DNA of 30,744 bases from an uncultured Ruminococcus sp. (GCA_902783705.1 CACZSA010000229.1:1-30744); one strand, 5' to 3'; positions 21,787 through 30,221 are shown, counted from the stretch's first letter. Notes: a model not told the origin generated them from the letters alone. Translations and numbers: made by a program.

Positions 21787-24048
21787 ATGTTCGATATTAT
21801 CCGGGACATCTGGCGCAATCCGGGTCCCTCCTATTCGCCGATGCCGTTCTGGTTCTGGAACGACACACTCGACAAGAACGAGCTTATCCATCAGCTCGAT
21901 TCGTTCCACCGCAAGGGCATCGACGGCGTCGTCATCCATCCGCGGCTCGGCATGAGCGGCGTCGGGTATCTCTCCGACGAATTTCTTGCTCTCGTGAAGA
22001 CCGTCTGCGAGGAGGCGAAGCGCCGCTTCATGCTCGTGATCCTCTACGACGAGGGCATGTATCCGTCCGGTTCGGCCCACGGCGAGGTGGTCCGCGAGGA
22101 GCCCAGGTTCGCCGCACGCCGCCTCTACGCCCTGCCCGCGGGAGAGGCGATCCCCGACGGCGAGGATCCGCAGTTCCTGCTCTGGCTCCATTTCGGCAAG
22201 GACGGGCTGCTCGACGACGTGAAGCTCGACAAGCCGCGCAATGCCGAGGGCGACTGGCGCGCGTACACGCTGGTGCTCGGCTATACCGGCGGCACGATCC
22301 GGGGACTCTCGCCCGACGAGGACGACGGAGGACCGAACGCCCCGAAGGCGGCGGACCTGCTCAATCCCGCGGCGACCGAATGCTTTATCCGGCACACACA
22401 TGAGAAGTATTTCTCGGCGCTCGAGGAATTCTTCGGACAGACTGTCGTCGGCTTCTTCACCGACGAGCCGTCCGTCACGGGCCGGTGCGCGCGCATGGAC
22501 GGCGGGATCCCGTGGTCCTATGACATGATCGAGACCTTCTTCGAGGAGGGCGGGGAATTCCTGCATCTCGCGTCTCTCTTCTTCGAGCCGGAGGACAAAA
22601 AGATCCGCCGGGAGGCCGAATATGTCCTCGAGATGACGATCCGCCGCCGTCTCGGAGAAGCCTTCTACGCGCCGCTCTCCGCGTGGTGCCGTGAACACAA
22701 GATCGCCCTGATGGGACATCCGGCGGCATCGGGCGACTGCGACACGCTGAAATACTTCGACATCCCCGGACAGGACCTTGTATGGCGCATGATCGAGCCA
22801 GGGACGGAGCTCACCTCCCCCGATTCGATCCTCGCGAAATCCGCCGCCGACACCGCCCGGCACATGGGCATCTCCCGCTCGTCCGTCGAGGCCTTCGGGG
22901 TCTGCGGGGAGCGGGGCAACCCGTGGAACTTCCCGCCGGACGAGATGATGTGGTATCTCAATTTCCTCTTCGCCCGCGGGACCTCGTGGATCATTCCGCA
23001 TGCCTTCTATTATTCCCTCCGCACGCCGCTCCAGTCCGGGGAGAGACCGCCGGACGTCGGACCCGCGTCCGTGTGGTGGAAGGACTACCGTTCGGTCGCC
23101 GGGTACATCAAGCGCATGTCGTGGCTCAACGCGACGGGCTCGGACAATCCGGAGGCGGCGGTTCTCTGTTCCCCGGAGCACACGCCCGTGAAGCCCGCGG
23201 CGGACCTGTACCGCGCCATGCGGACGTTCAACTATCTCTCCATCGAGGACTTCATGGAGCGCGCGCGAATCGAGGACGACGACGGACACATCGTGATCGA
23301 CCGCTATCACTACGACACGCTCCTGATCGAAGGCCGGCTGCGCCTGAACGCCGAGATCGTCACCAAGCTCGGCGAATTCGAGGTCCACGGCGGGCATCTT
23401 TACCGCGGATCGGACTTCGCCGGATACCTCTCGAGGATCAAGCCGCACCGCGAGCATTATTTCGACGGCGAGACGCACGGCAATCTGCGCTTCACCCACA
23501 TGACCAAATCCGGATGCGAGTTCTTCTCCTTCATCAACGAGGGACTGGAACCGATCCGTGGACGCTTCGTTACCTCCCTCTCGCAGGCCGCCTACCGCTT
23601 CGATCCCTTTACCGGGAAGATCGAACCGCTCGCCGGACAGATGACCGAGGGCGGATTCACCTATCCCGCTGAGATCCCGGGACACGCGTCCCTCGTGATC
23701 GGCTTCGATCCGGACGCCCTGCCCGTGCTCGGAGAACCGGAGGAGGAGCGCATTGTCGAGATCGTCTCCCTCGCCGAGGGGCGGATGACCTTCGACTGGA
23801 TGCCCGCCTGCGGACGCCGCGCCGTGCTGACCTTCGAGGGGATGCACGACGCCGGAGACGTTTCGGTGAACGGGAAGCCCGCCGGACGGATCCTCTTCCG
23901 CCCGTACGCGCTCGATATCACGGAATTCCTGACCGAAGGCCTGAACGAGGTATCGGTCGACGTCACGCCGAGCCCCGCGAACACCTACGGCAGCCCGGTC
24001 CCGGTCGGATTCGACGGATGCGCCGTCCGCGTTTTCGAGAAGGTCTGA
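21787..24048 (+). CDS. GH106-like glycoside hydrolase
   Basis: This 753-aa protein lacks a signal peptide, so it is presumably intracellular. The N-terminal TIM-barrel part has PFWFWND (20-26), GVVIHPRLGMSGVGYLS (47-63), a VILYDEGMYPSGSA strand-loop (84-97), TDEPSVTG (225-232) and SVEAFGVCGE (366-375). The acidic residues E89, D226/E227 and E368 are candidate catalytic or metal-binding groups. The pattern resembles alpha-L-rhamnosidase family GH106 and its uncharacterised relatives. The C-terminal 150 residues look like GH2-type beta-sandwiches (VSVNGKPAGRILFRPYALDITEFLTEGLNEV, key residues N and G of the turn at VNGKPAG). AGAGGAG precedes the ATG. With the divergent GPH transporter it forms a minimal sugar import and hydrolysis unit. 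A different GH activity is possible. Confidence 0.82.
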   Translation: MFDIIRDIWRNPGPSYSPMPFWFWNDTLDKNELIHQLDSFHRKGIDGVVIHPRLGMSGVGYLSDEFLALVKTVCEEAKRRFMLVILYDEGMYPSGSAHGEVVREEPRFAARRLYALPAGEAIPDGEDPQFLLWLHFGKDGLLDDVKLDKPRNAEGDWRAYTLVLGYTGGTIRGLSPDEDDGGPNAPKAADLLNPAATECFIRHTHEKYFSALEEFFGQTVVGFFTDEPSVTGRCARMDGGIPWSYDMIETFFEEGGEFLHLASLFFEPEDKKIRREAEYVLEMTIRRRLGEAFYAPLSAWCREHKIALMGHPAASGDCDTLKYFDIPGQDLVWRMIEPGTELTSPDSILAKSAADTARHMGISRSSVEAFGVCGERGNPWNFPPDEMMWYLNFLFARGTSWIIPHAFYYSLRTPLQSGERPPDVGPASVWWKDYRSVAGYIKRMSWLNATGSDNPEAAVLCSPEHTPVKPAADLYRAMRTFNYLSIEDFMERARIEDDDGHIVIDRYHYDTLLIEGRLRLNAEIVTKLGEFEVHGGHLYRGSDFAGYLSRIKPHREHYFDGETHGNLRFTHMTKSGCEFFSFINEGLEPIRGRFVTSLSQAAYRFDPFTGKIEPLAGQMTEGGFTYPAEIPGHASLVIGFDPDALPVLGEPEEERIVEIVSLAEGRMTFDWMPACGRRAVLTFEGMHDAGDVSVNGKPAGRILFRPYALDITEFLTEGLNEVSVDVTPSPANTYGSPVPVGFDGCAVRVFEKV

Positions 24049-24066
24049 CGGTCGGGCCAATCTTTA

Positions 24067-24105
24067 CAATTCCCGCAAGAAATCCGCGCGGAATTGTGCT
24101 ATAAT
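24067..24105 (+). promoter_or_regulatory. Extended -10 promoter with inverted repeat
   Basis: TGC-TATAAT (24097-24105) is an extended -10 without a good -35. Upstream CAATTCC (24067-24073) and GGAATTG (24090-24096) form an inverted repeat that ends at the extended -10. This is a possible operator for the membrane-protein gene. Confidence 0.6.
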
Positions 24106-24138
24106 CCCATCCGACACATCCCAAAACGGGAGCTTATC

Positions 24139-24855
24139 ATGAATGCTGCAACTCAACCGAAGCGAAGCGGGGGGATCGCCGTCCTCTGCGTATTCGCCGC
24201 GCTTCTGCTTCTTGCCGCCGTGGGACGGACGGTTTCGTATCTGTCCGCCGCCGCCGCCTCGGATATCGCCTGCCCCGCATGGCTGGCCTCGCTCGCCGAT
24301 TACGGAGCCGAGCTCATCGCGGCGCTCAGGGTGGCGGTCTCCCTCGGCGCGCTCGCCGCGTTTGCCTATCAGGACCGGCGGATGACGCTGCCCGTGATCC
24401 TCTGCCTCCTCGCCGCTTTCCTCGACTACGCCGCCCGGTACGTCATCGACGCCGTCTCCGGGAACCTCGGGGACTACGGGACGATCGCCGTTCTCTGGCT
24501 CCTCGGCGAATTCCTCTATGAGGCCGTCTTTCTCTTCGCCGGACTCTGGGTGATCCTCGTTCTGCGGAAGAGATACCGCGCGGCGGAGAATCCCCGGAAG
24601 CGCGCGAAATACACGGCTCTCCATGCGGCGGCTTATGCCGTTCTGCCCTACGCCGTCTCGCGGATCCTCGCGGAGATCTGGTATCTCGTCGATTTCCTCC
24701 TCACCTATTCCGGCGTCACGTCCACTGAGATCGCCTCGATCGTCGGCAGCTTCCTGCGCATCACGGTGATCTACGGCGCCTTCGGGATGCTCGCTTCTGC
24801 GGCGGCTTGCCGGGTGATCGGGCGTTCTGCGCGCTCCGCCGGCGGGGATGCGTGA
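24139..24855 (+). CDS. Multi-pass membrane protein of unknown function
   Basis: This 238-aa protein has about six hydrophobic segments. They start at GGIAVLCVFAALLLLAAVG, AALRVAVSLGALAAF, LPVILCLLAAFLDYAA, TIAVLWLLGEFLYEAVFLFAG, HAAAYAVLPYAVSRILAEIW and FLRITVIYGAFGMLASAAA. Basic residues between spans 4 and 5 (RKRYRAAENPRKRAK) mark a cytoplasmic loop. I do not recognise the family. The start at 24139 (MNAATQPKRSGG) is preferred over an in-frame ATG at 24094, which lies between the promoter elements. GGGAG is a modest ribosome site. It is separately promoted, so context offers no functional hint. Confidence 0.8.
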   Translation: MNAATQPKRSGGIAVLCVFAALLLLAAVGRTVSYLSAAAASDIACPAWLASLADYGAELIAALRVAVSLGALAAFAYQDRRMTLPVILCLLAAFLDYAARYVIDAVSGNLGDYGTIAVLWLLGEFLYEAVFLFAGLWVILVLRKRYRAAENPRKRAKYTALHAAAYAVLPYAVSRILAEIWYLVDFLLTYSGVTSTEIASIVGSFLRITVIYGAFGMLASAAACRVIGRSARSAGGDA

Positions 24856-24871
24856 AAATGACGCTAACCCC

Positions 24872-24900
24872 TTGCATTTCCCGGAAAAATGTGATATAAT
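24872..24900 (+). promoter_or_regulatory. Sigma-A promoter of the trigger-factor-like lipoprotein
   Basis: TTGCAT (24872-24877), a 17-base spacer and a perfect TATAAT (24895-24900) lie 40 bases before the ATG. Confidence 0.85.
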
Positions 24901-24939
24901 ATTCTCTCGACAAATTCAACCACACGACAGGTGCGATCC

Positions 24940-26019
24940 ATGAAAAGAATTCTGGCCGCCGCCCTCGCCGCGCTTTCCCTCGGTCTCTGCGCCGCGGGAT
25001 GCAAAAAGACCGAGGACGACCTTCTGACAGCGAAATACAATTACGACCTCTCCGAATACATCGACCTCGCGGAGTATATGAACCTCCCCGCGGAGGGCTA
25101 CCACATTCAGGTCACCGACGAGGCGATCGAGCAGCAGATCCTCTCCTCCCGTTCCTACTACTCCCGCCTGACCGACGTCACGGACCGCGGCGCGGAGCTC
25201 GGCGACACCGTGTATATCGACTACGTCGGCACGATCAACGGGGAAGAGTTTGAAGGCGGCGAGGAGGAGGACGCGGAGCTGGTGCTCGGTTCCGGGACCT
25301 ACTTCGAGGACTTCGAGAACGCCATCGTCGGCGCAATGCCCGAATCCACGATCTCGGTCGACCTCACCTTCCCGGATCCCTATTATCAGTTCCCGGAACA
25401 CGCCGGAGAGGACGTTCACTTTGAGATCACGGTCCACGAGGTCTGCGAGCAGGAGCTCCCGGAATACACGGAGGATTTCGTCCGCGCGTACCTCGGCTAC
25501 GGCTCGAAGGCGGAATACGAAGCCGCCGCGCGGAAGAGCCTCGAGCAGTATTATCAGGATATTTACTATCAGTACGTGTCCAGCCAGGTCTGGGACGTCG
25601 TGTATGAGAACACCAAGGTCATCAAGTGGCCCGAGGAGGAGCTGAACACGCTCTACAACACGATGGTCGAGTCCAATCAGGCATACGCCGAGGTGATGGG
25701 CCTGAACTTCGCGACCTATGTCTCCCTCAATTTCGACGGGATGACGGAGGAGGAGTTCTACACCACCGCGAAGGCCGAGGCAGAGCAGAAGATCAAGGAA
25801 GAGATGATCGTCTACGCCATCGCGCGTCGGGAGAACCTCTCCCTGAGCGAGGAAGAGTACACGAAGCGCGCCACGGAATACGCGACGAAGTACTACGAAA
25901 TGGAATCCCTTGAAGCGTTCGAGTCGGTCTATGACAAGCCCCTCATCCGTCAGACGATCCTCTCCGACCTCGTCCACGAGTTCATCGTCGACCACGCGAA
26001 CGTCGAAATCAAAAACTGA
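24940..26019 (+). CDS. Trigger-factor-like lipoprotein (FKBP-type PPIase domain)
   Basis: This 359-aa protein begins with a lipoprotein signal (MKRILAAALAALSLGLCAAGC, 21 residues, lipidated Cys C21, lipobox AAG-C). A trigger-factor-like layout follows. An FKBP-type peptidyl-prolyl isomerase domain spans about 82-165 (GDTVYIDYVGTINGEEFEGG, key G-D-x-V-x-I/V-x-Y strand, then LVLGSGTYFEDFENAIVG). A long helical C-terminal region (about 170-350) contains EEEFYTTAKAEAEQKI. It should act outside the membrane as a prolyl isomerase or folding factor, analogous to PrsA. The N-terminal ribosome-binding domain of true trigger factor is missing. ATG 24940 fits AGGTG at 24928-24932; the in-frame GTG at 24931 is part of that site. 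A terminator follows. Confidence 0.87.
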   Translation: MKRILAAALAALSLGLCAAGCKKTEDDLLTAKYNYDLSEYIDLAEYMNLPAEGYHIQVTDEAIEQQILSSRSYYSRLTDVTDRGAELGDTVYIDYVGTINGEEFEGGEEEDAELVLGSGTYFEDFENAIVGAMPESTISVDLTFPDPYYQFPEHAGEDVHFEITVHEVCEQELPEYTEDFVRAYLGYGSKAEYEAAARKSLEQYYQDIYYQYVSSQVWDVVYENTKVIKWPEEELNTLYNTMVESNQAYAEVMGLNFATYVSLNFDGMTEEEFYTTAKAEAEQKIKEEMIVYAIARRENLSLSEEEYTKRATEYATKYYEMESLEAFESVYDKPLIRQTILSDLVHEFIVDHANVEIKN

Positions 26020-26036
26020 TCCCGAATCGATTTTCT

Positions 26037-26070
26037 CCCCGTCAGACCTCCCATGGTCCGGCGGGGTTTT
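26037..26070 (+). terminator. Rho-independent terminator of the lipoprotein gene
   Basis: CCCCG (26037-26041) pairs with CGGGG (26062-26066), and inner GACC pairs with GGTC. TTTT follows. It lies 18 bases past the stop. Confidence 0.75.
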
Positions 26071-26148
26071 CCTTTGCCGTGTGTCCGCTCTTGTAAATAA
26101 TTGCCAACTTCCGACCGAATTCGCGCGGGATGTTCGCTGTTCCGTCTC

Positions 26149-26177
26149 TTGCATTTCATCGGGATAAATGATAGAAT
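26149..26177 (+). promoter_or_regulatory. Sigma-A promoter of the alcohol dehydrogenase gene
   Basis: TTGCAT (26149-26154), a 17-base spacer and TAGAAT (26172-26177) lie about 90 bases before the ATG, leaving an 80-base leader. Confidence 0.75.
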
Positions 26178-26266
26178 ATCCGCGAAACTGAAAATACTTC
26201 CGTCTGCCGAACTTTTCGGCCTGCCGAACCATTGATTCGGACGGACGGATCCCATCGGAGAAAATC

Positions 26267-27379
26267 ATGGACTTTACCACGCACAAGCCCGTCGCGATCT
26301 ATACGGGCGAGCGCTGCGTCCCCTCCCATCCCGAAGTCTTTGCGGCATGCGGACGCCGTGCCCTCATCGTGAGCGGCGCGCACGGAGCCGATCTGAGCGG
26401 CGCGTTTGCCGATGTCGCAGAGACGCTGGAGGCCGCCGGATGCACCTATGTCCGCTGGACCGGCGTGAAGGAGAATCCGCCCGCGCCCGACTGCCGGGAG
26501 GCCGGTGATCTCGCCGTCCGCGAAGGCTGCGATTTCATCGTCGCGATCGGAGGCGGCTCCGCGCTCGACGCCGGGAAGGCTGTCGCCGGGTACGCCGCGA
26601 ATCCGGGAATCACCGCGGACGAGATCTTCGACGAGACGAAGCGGACCGCGCCCTGCCTGCCGATCATCGCCATTCCGACGACCGCCGGGACCGGGAGCGA
26701 ATCCTGCCGCTATTCCGTGCTGACGATCGACGGCGGACGGCGGAAAAAGACATTCAAGGACGTCTCGGCCTATCCGCGCGCGTCGTTCGTGGATCCGCGC
26801 TATACCGCCTCGCTCTCCGACCGCTACACCGTCTCGACCGCTCTGGACGCGCTGGCGCACGCGATCGAGAGCTTCTTCTCCCCGAAATCGGTGCCATCGT
26901 CGACCGAGGCCGCTCTTTTTGCCGCGGGCGAGATCTGGGACGTACTCTTCCGCCGCGGCGTCCGGACCGGATGGAGCACCGAAGACCGGGAACGGCTGGC
27001 CTACGCGGCGACCGCTGCCGGCATCGCCATCGACTATACCGGAACGGGCTTCCCGCATCCTCTCGGGTACTGCCTGACCCTCAGCCGCGGAACTCCGCAC
27101 GGCGAGGCCTGCGCGATCTTCGAAGGCGCGTTCCTCTCCTACAATATGCTGACGTCCAAGGGCAGGGACCGCGCGAACCGCTTGGCCTCCGCGCTCGGAA
27201 CGACGCCCGAGGAGATGATCCGGGCGATCCCCGAGGCATCAGGCATTTCGCTTACCATCCCCGCTGCCGAGCGCGAGGAGCTGATCGACCGCGTCGCCGG
27301 GGCCGGGAACTTCGCGAACAGCTGCTATGTCCTCTCCCGCGGAGAAATGTCGGATATCTTCGTCCGTCTCTTCGGCTGA
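26267..27379 (+). CDS. Iron-containing alcohol dehydrogenase
   Basis: This 370-aa member of the iron-dependent alcohol dehydrogenase family has the NAD(P)-binding GGGSALD at 95-101, TTAGTGSE at 138-145, and all four metal ligands: D194 and H198 (DALAHAIE), H264 (GFPHPLGY) and H278 (TPHGEACAI). It would oxidise an alcohol or reduce an aldehyde with NAD(P). Substrate is unknown; butanol, propanediol and lactaldehyde dehydrogenases are relatives. GGAG precedes the ATG at 26267. It has its own promoter and terminator, and no aldehyde-producing partner gene is nearby, so a general fermentative role is the best guess. Confidence 0.93.
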   Translation: MDFTTHKPVAIYTGERCVPSHPEVFAACGRRALIVSGAHGADLSGAFADVAETLEAAGCTYVRWTGVKENPPAPDCREAGDLAVREGCDFIVAIGGGSALDAGKAVAGYAANPGITADEIFDETKRTAPCLPIIAIPTTAGTGSESCRYSVLTIDGGRRKKTFKDVSAYPRASFVDPRYTASLSDRYTVSTALDALAHAIESFFSPKSVPSSTEAALFAAGEIWDVLFRRGVRTGWSTEDRERLAYAATAAGIAIDYTGTGFPHPLGYCLTLSRGTPHGEACAIFEGAFLSYNMLTSKGRDRANRLASALGTTPEEMIRAIPEASGISLTIPAAEREELIDRVAGAGNFANSCYVLSRGEMSDIFVRLFG

Positions 27380-27391
27380 GAAAACAAACGG

Positions 27392-27420
27392 AAAGAGCCT
27401 TCGGGCTTTTTCTTTTTTTC
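27392..27420 (+). terminator. Rho-independent terminator of the alcohol dehydrogenase gene
   Basis: AGCC-TTCG-GGCT, extended by A/T pairs, is followed by a long T-rich tract. The very stable TTCG tetraloop closes the stem. Confidence 0.85.
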
Positions 27421-27448
27421 ATCGGCGGGGCGGAATATTAAAAATCTC

Positions 27449-27477
27449 TTGCATTTGACGGGAAAGTGCTGTATAAT
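27449..27477 (+). promoter_or_regulatory. Sigma-A promoter of the solute-binding lipoprotein
   Basis: TTGCAT (27449-27454), a 17-base spacer and a perfect TATAAT (27472-27477) lie 34 bases before the ATG. Confidence 0.85.
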
Positions 27478-27510
27478 GCTTTTGTAAATATTCTTCAACC
27501 GGAGGTTGTG

Positions 27511-29013
27511 ATGAAACAGAAGCCCTTCAGCCGATCCCTCGCTCTGTTCCTCGCGCTCGCCCTGCTGCTGCCCCTCGCTTCCTGCGCGAACGCGAAGAAC
27601 GACCCGGAGACCCCGGCGCAGAACACCGGATCCGATCCCTCCGCCGCCATGGAAGAGGAAGCGGAGACCGAGGCAAAGTTCCTCGACGCGCTTCCCGAGA
27701 CGCTCGATTATGGCGGATATGAGGTCACCTTCCTCTCCTCCGAGGAGACCAAGTCCATCGAGCTGGACGAAGCGGAGGACGATATCAGCGACGTCGTCAA
27801 CGAGGCCTACTGGCGGAGGAACCGTGCGCTCGAGGAGCGTCTCAACGTCAAGCTCATCCTCGGCGAGAAGACCGGGTACGGCGGATTCAACGCCGCGGCG
27901 ACCCAGACGGTCACGTCGGGCAGCGACGATTACGACGTCTTCTGCGCGCATACCCGCTTCAACGTCTCCCTCGCAGCGTCGGGACAGATGATGAAGCTGA
28001 ACGAAAACGGCTTCACCGACACCATCAACATTCATGCGCCCTACTGGAGCCAGCTCTTCATCGAGAACATCAACTACAAGGACAACCTCTTCTGGCTGAC
28101 CGGAGACATGACCCACAGCTTCATCGCCTACATCTACGCGATGTTCGTCAACTCGACCGTGTGGAACGACTTCTTCCCGGACGAATCGCTCTACGGCCTC
28201 GTCCTCGAGGGGAACTGGACGCTTGACAAGATGAGTTCGCTCTGTGAGAACGTCTACCGCGACCTCAACGGCAACGCGCAGGTCGATCTCGCGGACTCCT
28301 TCGGCGTCATCATGCAGAAGGGCCACGTCCTCAACGGCATGGTCTTCGCGAACGGCGTGGAATACACGGGTGTGGACGACGCGGGGAACTACTCCGTCAT
28401 CCTCGGTTCCGAGCACACGATCGACGTCTTTGACAAGCTGCATACGATCTTCTACGGCACCGACTACGGCTACATGTTCGACAACGCAGCGTTTGACAAC
28501 GGGAGCATCACGATGCTCACCGAGGACCGCGTCCTCTTCTGCCCGAACACCTTCCAGACCGCCGGGAACGAGCTGATCCGCAACATGGAATCCGATTTCA
28601 TGATCATCCCGCTTCCGAAGTTCGACGATCAGCAGGAGAACTACCGCGTCAACCAGTACGACGGCGTTCCGCTCTACGGCTGCCCGACGACGCTCTCGAC
28701 CGACAAGATCGGCATGATCGCGACGGTGCTTGAGGCGACCTGCTCCATGACGAGCCAGACGGTCATCCCGGCTTACTACGACCTCGCCCTGAAGAACAAG
28801 TACAGCCGCGACGCCGAGACCGCGAAGATGATCGATCTGATCCACGACTGCATCACGGCGGACTTCTGCTTCTACTGGGGTGATTCCATCGGCGACCTCA
28901 TGGGCTTCTTCTACAACAACATCCAAAACGAAGAGATCGCGTCGAAATTCAAGTCAAATGAAAAGGTCTGGGCGAAGACCCTCTCGAAGCTCGTCGGAAA
29001 GCTCGAGGGTTAA
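27511..29013 (+). CDS. Extracellular solute-binding lipoprotein
   Basis: This 500-aa protein has a lipoprotein signal ending LLPLASC (lipidated Cys C25), then a Ser/Pro/Glu-rich linker (about 30-50). The periplasmic-binding-protein-like body begins TLDYGGYEVTFLSSEE and contains NEAYWRRNRALEERLNVKL. That arrangement is typical of carbohydrate-type extracellular solute-binding proteins in Clostridia. WTLDKMSSLCENVYRDLNGNAQVDLADSFG carries a calcium-binding-like D-x-N-x-N-x-x-x-D loop (key residues D, N, N, D). No permease or ATPase gene is nearby, so it is an orphan receptor component or works with a remote ABC system. GGAGG precedes the ATG at 27511. Ligand is unknown. Confidence 0.87.
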   Translation: MKQKPFSRSLALFLALALLLPLASCANAKNDPETPAQNTGSDPSAAMEEEAETEAKFLDALPETLDYGGYEVTFLSSEETKSIELDEAEDDISDVVNEAYWRRNRALEERLNVKLILGEKTGYGGFNAAATQTVTSGSDDYDVFCAHTRFNVSLAASGQMMKLNENGFTDTINIHAPYWSQLFIENINYKDNLFWLTGDMTHSFIAYIYAMFVNSTVWNDFFPDESLYGLVLEGNWTLDKMSSLCENVYRDLNGNAQVDLADSFGVIMQKGHVLNGMVFANGVEYTGVDDAGNYSVILGSEHTIDVFDKLHTIFYGTDYGYMFDNAAFDNGSITMLTEDRVLFCPNTFQTAGNELIRNMESDFMIIPLPKFDDQQENYRVNQYDGVPLYGCPTTLSTDKIGMIATVLEATCSMTSQTVIPAYYDLALKNKYSRDAETAKMIDLIHDCITADFCFYWGDSIGDLMGFFYNNIQNEEIASKFKSNEKVWAKTLSKLVGKLEG

Positions 29014-29027
29014 AATCCCTGTACACG

Positions 29028-29063
29028 AAACGGAAACGGGCCCTTCGGGGTTCTTTTCCGTTT
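29028..29063 (+). terminator. Hairpin terminator of the solute-binding gene
   Basis: AAACGGAAA (29028-29036) pairs with TTTCCGTTT (29055-29063), and an inner CCC-TTCG-GGG hairpin lies within. There is no T run after it, but the descending arm itself is T-rich. Confidence 0.65.
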
Positions 29064-29073
29064 CCGGGGAGCG

Positions 29074-29102
29074 TTGACAAATCCGCGCGGCTTTGCTATA
29101 AT
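29074..29102 (+). promoter_or_regulatory. Consensus sigma-A promoter of the phosphatase-family gene
   Basis: A perfect TTGACA (29074-29079) and a perfect TATAAT (29097-29102) are 17 bases apart. The spacer contains AATCCGCGCGG, which also occurs upstream of the -10 box at 24100. Confidence 0.9.
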
Positions 29103-29146
29103 GGGTAAAACACATCCGATCGGGAGGGATTCCCACGAAACGCTTT

Positions 29147-30211
29147 TTGAAAATCCTCTGCATCGCGCTCGCCGCCGTGCTGATCGCCGCCCTCGGCTAT
29201 GTCGCCTACGTCTTCCTCGCCTATCACCGCCTCGGAGACATACCGCTCGAAGTACAGGGAAACGGCTCCCTCGAGGCGGAGGCCGGGGAGGAATATCGGA
29301 TCGTGAGCTGGAATATCGGATTCGGCGCGTATGAGGCGGATTACGGCTTCTTCATGGACGGCGGCACCGAATCCTGGGCGCGCTCTCCTGAGAAGCTCGA
29401 CGCCAATCTCCGGAATATCGCCGCAAAGCTCTCCTCCTTCGACGCGGATTTCGTGCTCGTGCAGGAGATCGACAGCGATTCCACCCGCTCCTATCACATG
29501 GATGAGCGGGCCTATCTCCGGGACGTCCTGCCCGGGGAGACGTATGCCTCCGCCTTCGCGCAGAACTATGACTCGCCCTTCCTCCTGTACCCCTTCCATC
29601 AGCCGCACGGCGCGTCCCGGTCCGGGATCATCACCTTCTCGAAGGCCGGCATTGTCTCGTCCCGCCGGGTGGAGCTTCCGGTCGAGGGAGGATTCATGAA
29701 GATCCTCGATCTCGACCGCTGCTACAGCGTGAGCCGGATCCCCACGGCGGACGGACACACGCTCGTGCTCTATAACCTGCATCTCTCCGCCTATACCTCG
29801 GACGGCGTGATCGCGACGGAACAGATGAAGCTCCTGCTTGCGGACATGCAGGCGGAATACGAAGCGGGAAATGTATGCATCGCAGGCGGCGATTTCAACA
29901 AGGACCTGCTCGGCGACTCCTCCGTCTGGTGGGGCGAGCCCGACCGGGACTACACATGGGGTCAGCCGATCCCCGCGGAGCTCTTCGACGGGCTGAACCT
30001 CACGCTGGTCGCCCCGATCGATGAAGAGGATCCCGTCCCCTCCTGCCGCAATGCGGATTCGGCATACCACGAAGGCCAGTACGTGCTGACGGTCGACGGA
30101 TTTATCGTCTCGGACAACGTCGAGGTGCTCTCGGCGGACGTGATCGACACAGGCTTTGCCTTCTCCGACCACAATCCGGTGGAGATGACCTTCGCATTCC
30201 GCGGAGAATAA
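29147..30211 (+). CDS. Membrane-anchored endonuclease/exonuclease/phosphatase-family protein
   Basis: This protein (354 aa from TTG at 29147) has one N-terminal membrane span (about 3-25), then an EEP (DNase I-like) domain. All catalytic motifs are present: SWNIGF (N56), LVQEID (E107), NLHLSAY (H212), GGDFN (D249, N251), VDGF (D317) and SDHNP (D341, H342). It would be a metal-dependent phosphodiesterase acting outside the cell on nucleic acid, lipid or another phosphoester. The start is uncertain. The TTG is about 20 bases from the GGGAGGG site (29122-29128). In-frame ACG at 29135 has ideal spacing and adds a natural signal-anchor start (x-KRFLKILCIALAA). Either a rare ACG start or a changed ATG is possible. 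It has its own consensus promoter. Confidence 0.88.
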   Translation: MKILCIALAAVLIAALGYVAYVFLAYHRLGDIPLEVQGNGSLEAEAGEEYRIVSWNIGFGAYEADYGFFMDGGTESWARSPEKLDANLRNIAAKLSSFDADFVLVQEIDSDSTRSYHMDERAYLRDVLPGETYASAFAQNYDSPFLLYPFHQPHGASRSGIITFSKAGIVSSRRVELPVEGGFMKILDLDRCYSVSRIPTADGHTLVLYNLHLSAYTSDGVIATEQMKLLLADMQAEYEAGNVCIAGGDFNKDLLGDSSVWWGEPDRDYTWGQPIPAELFDGLNLTLVAPIDEEDPVPSCRNADSAYHEGQYVLTVDGFIVSDNVEVLSADVIDTGFAFSDHNPVEMTFAFRGE

Positions 30212-30221
30212 AAAAACAGAC

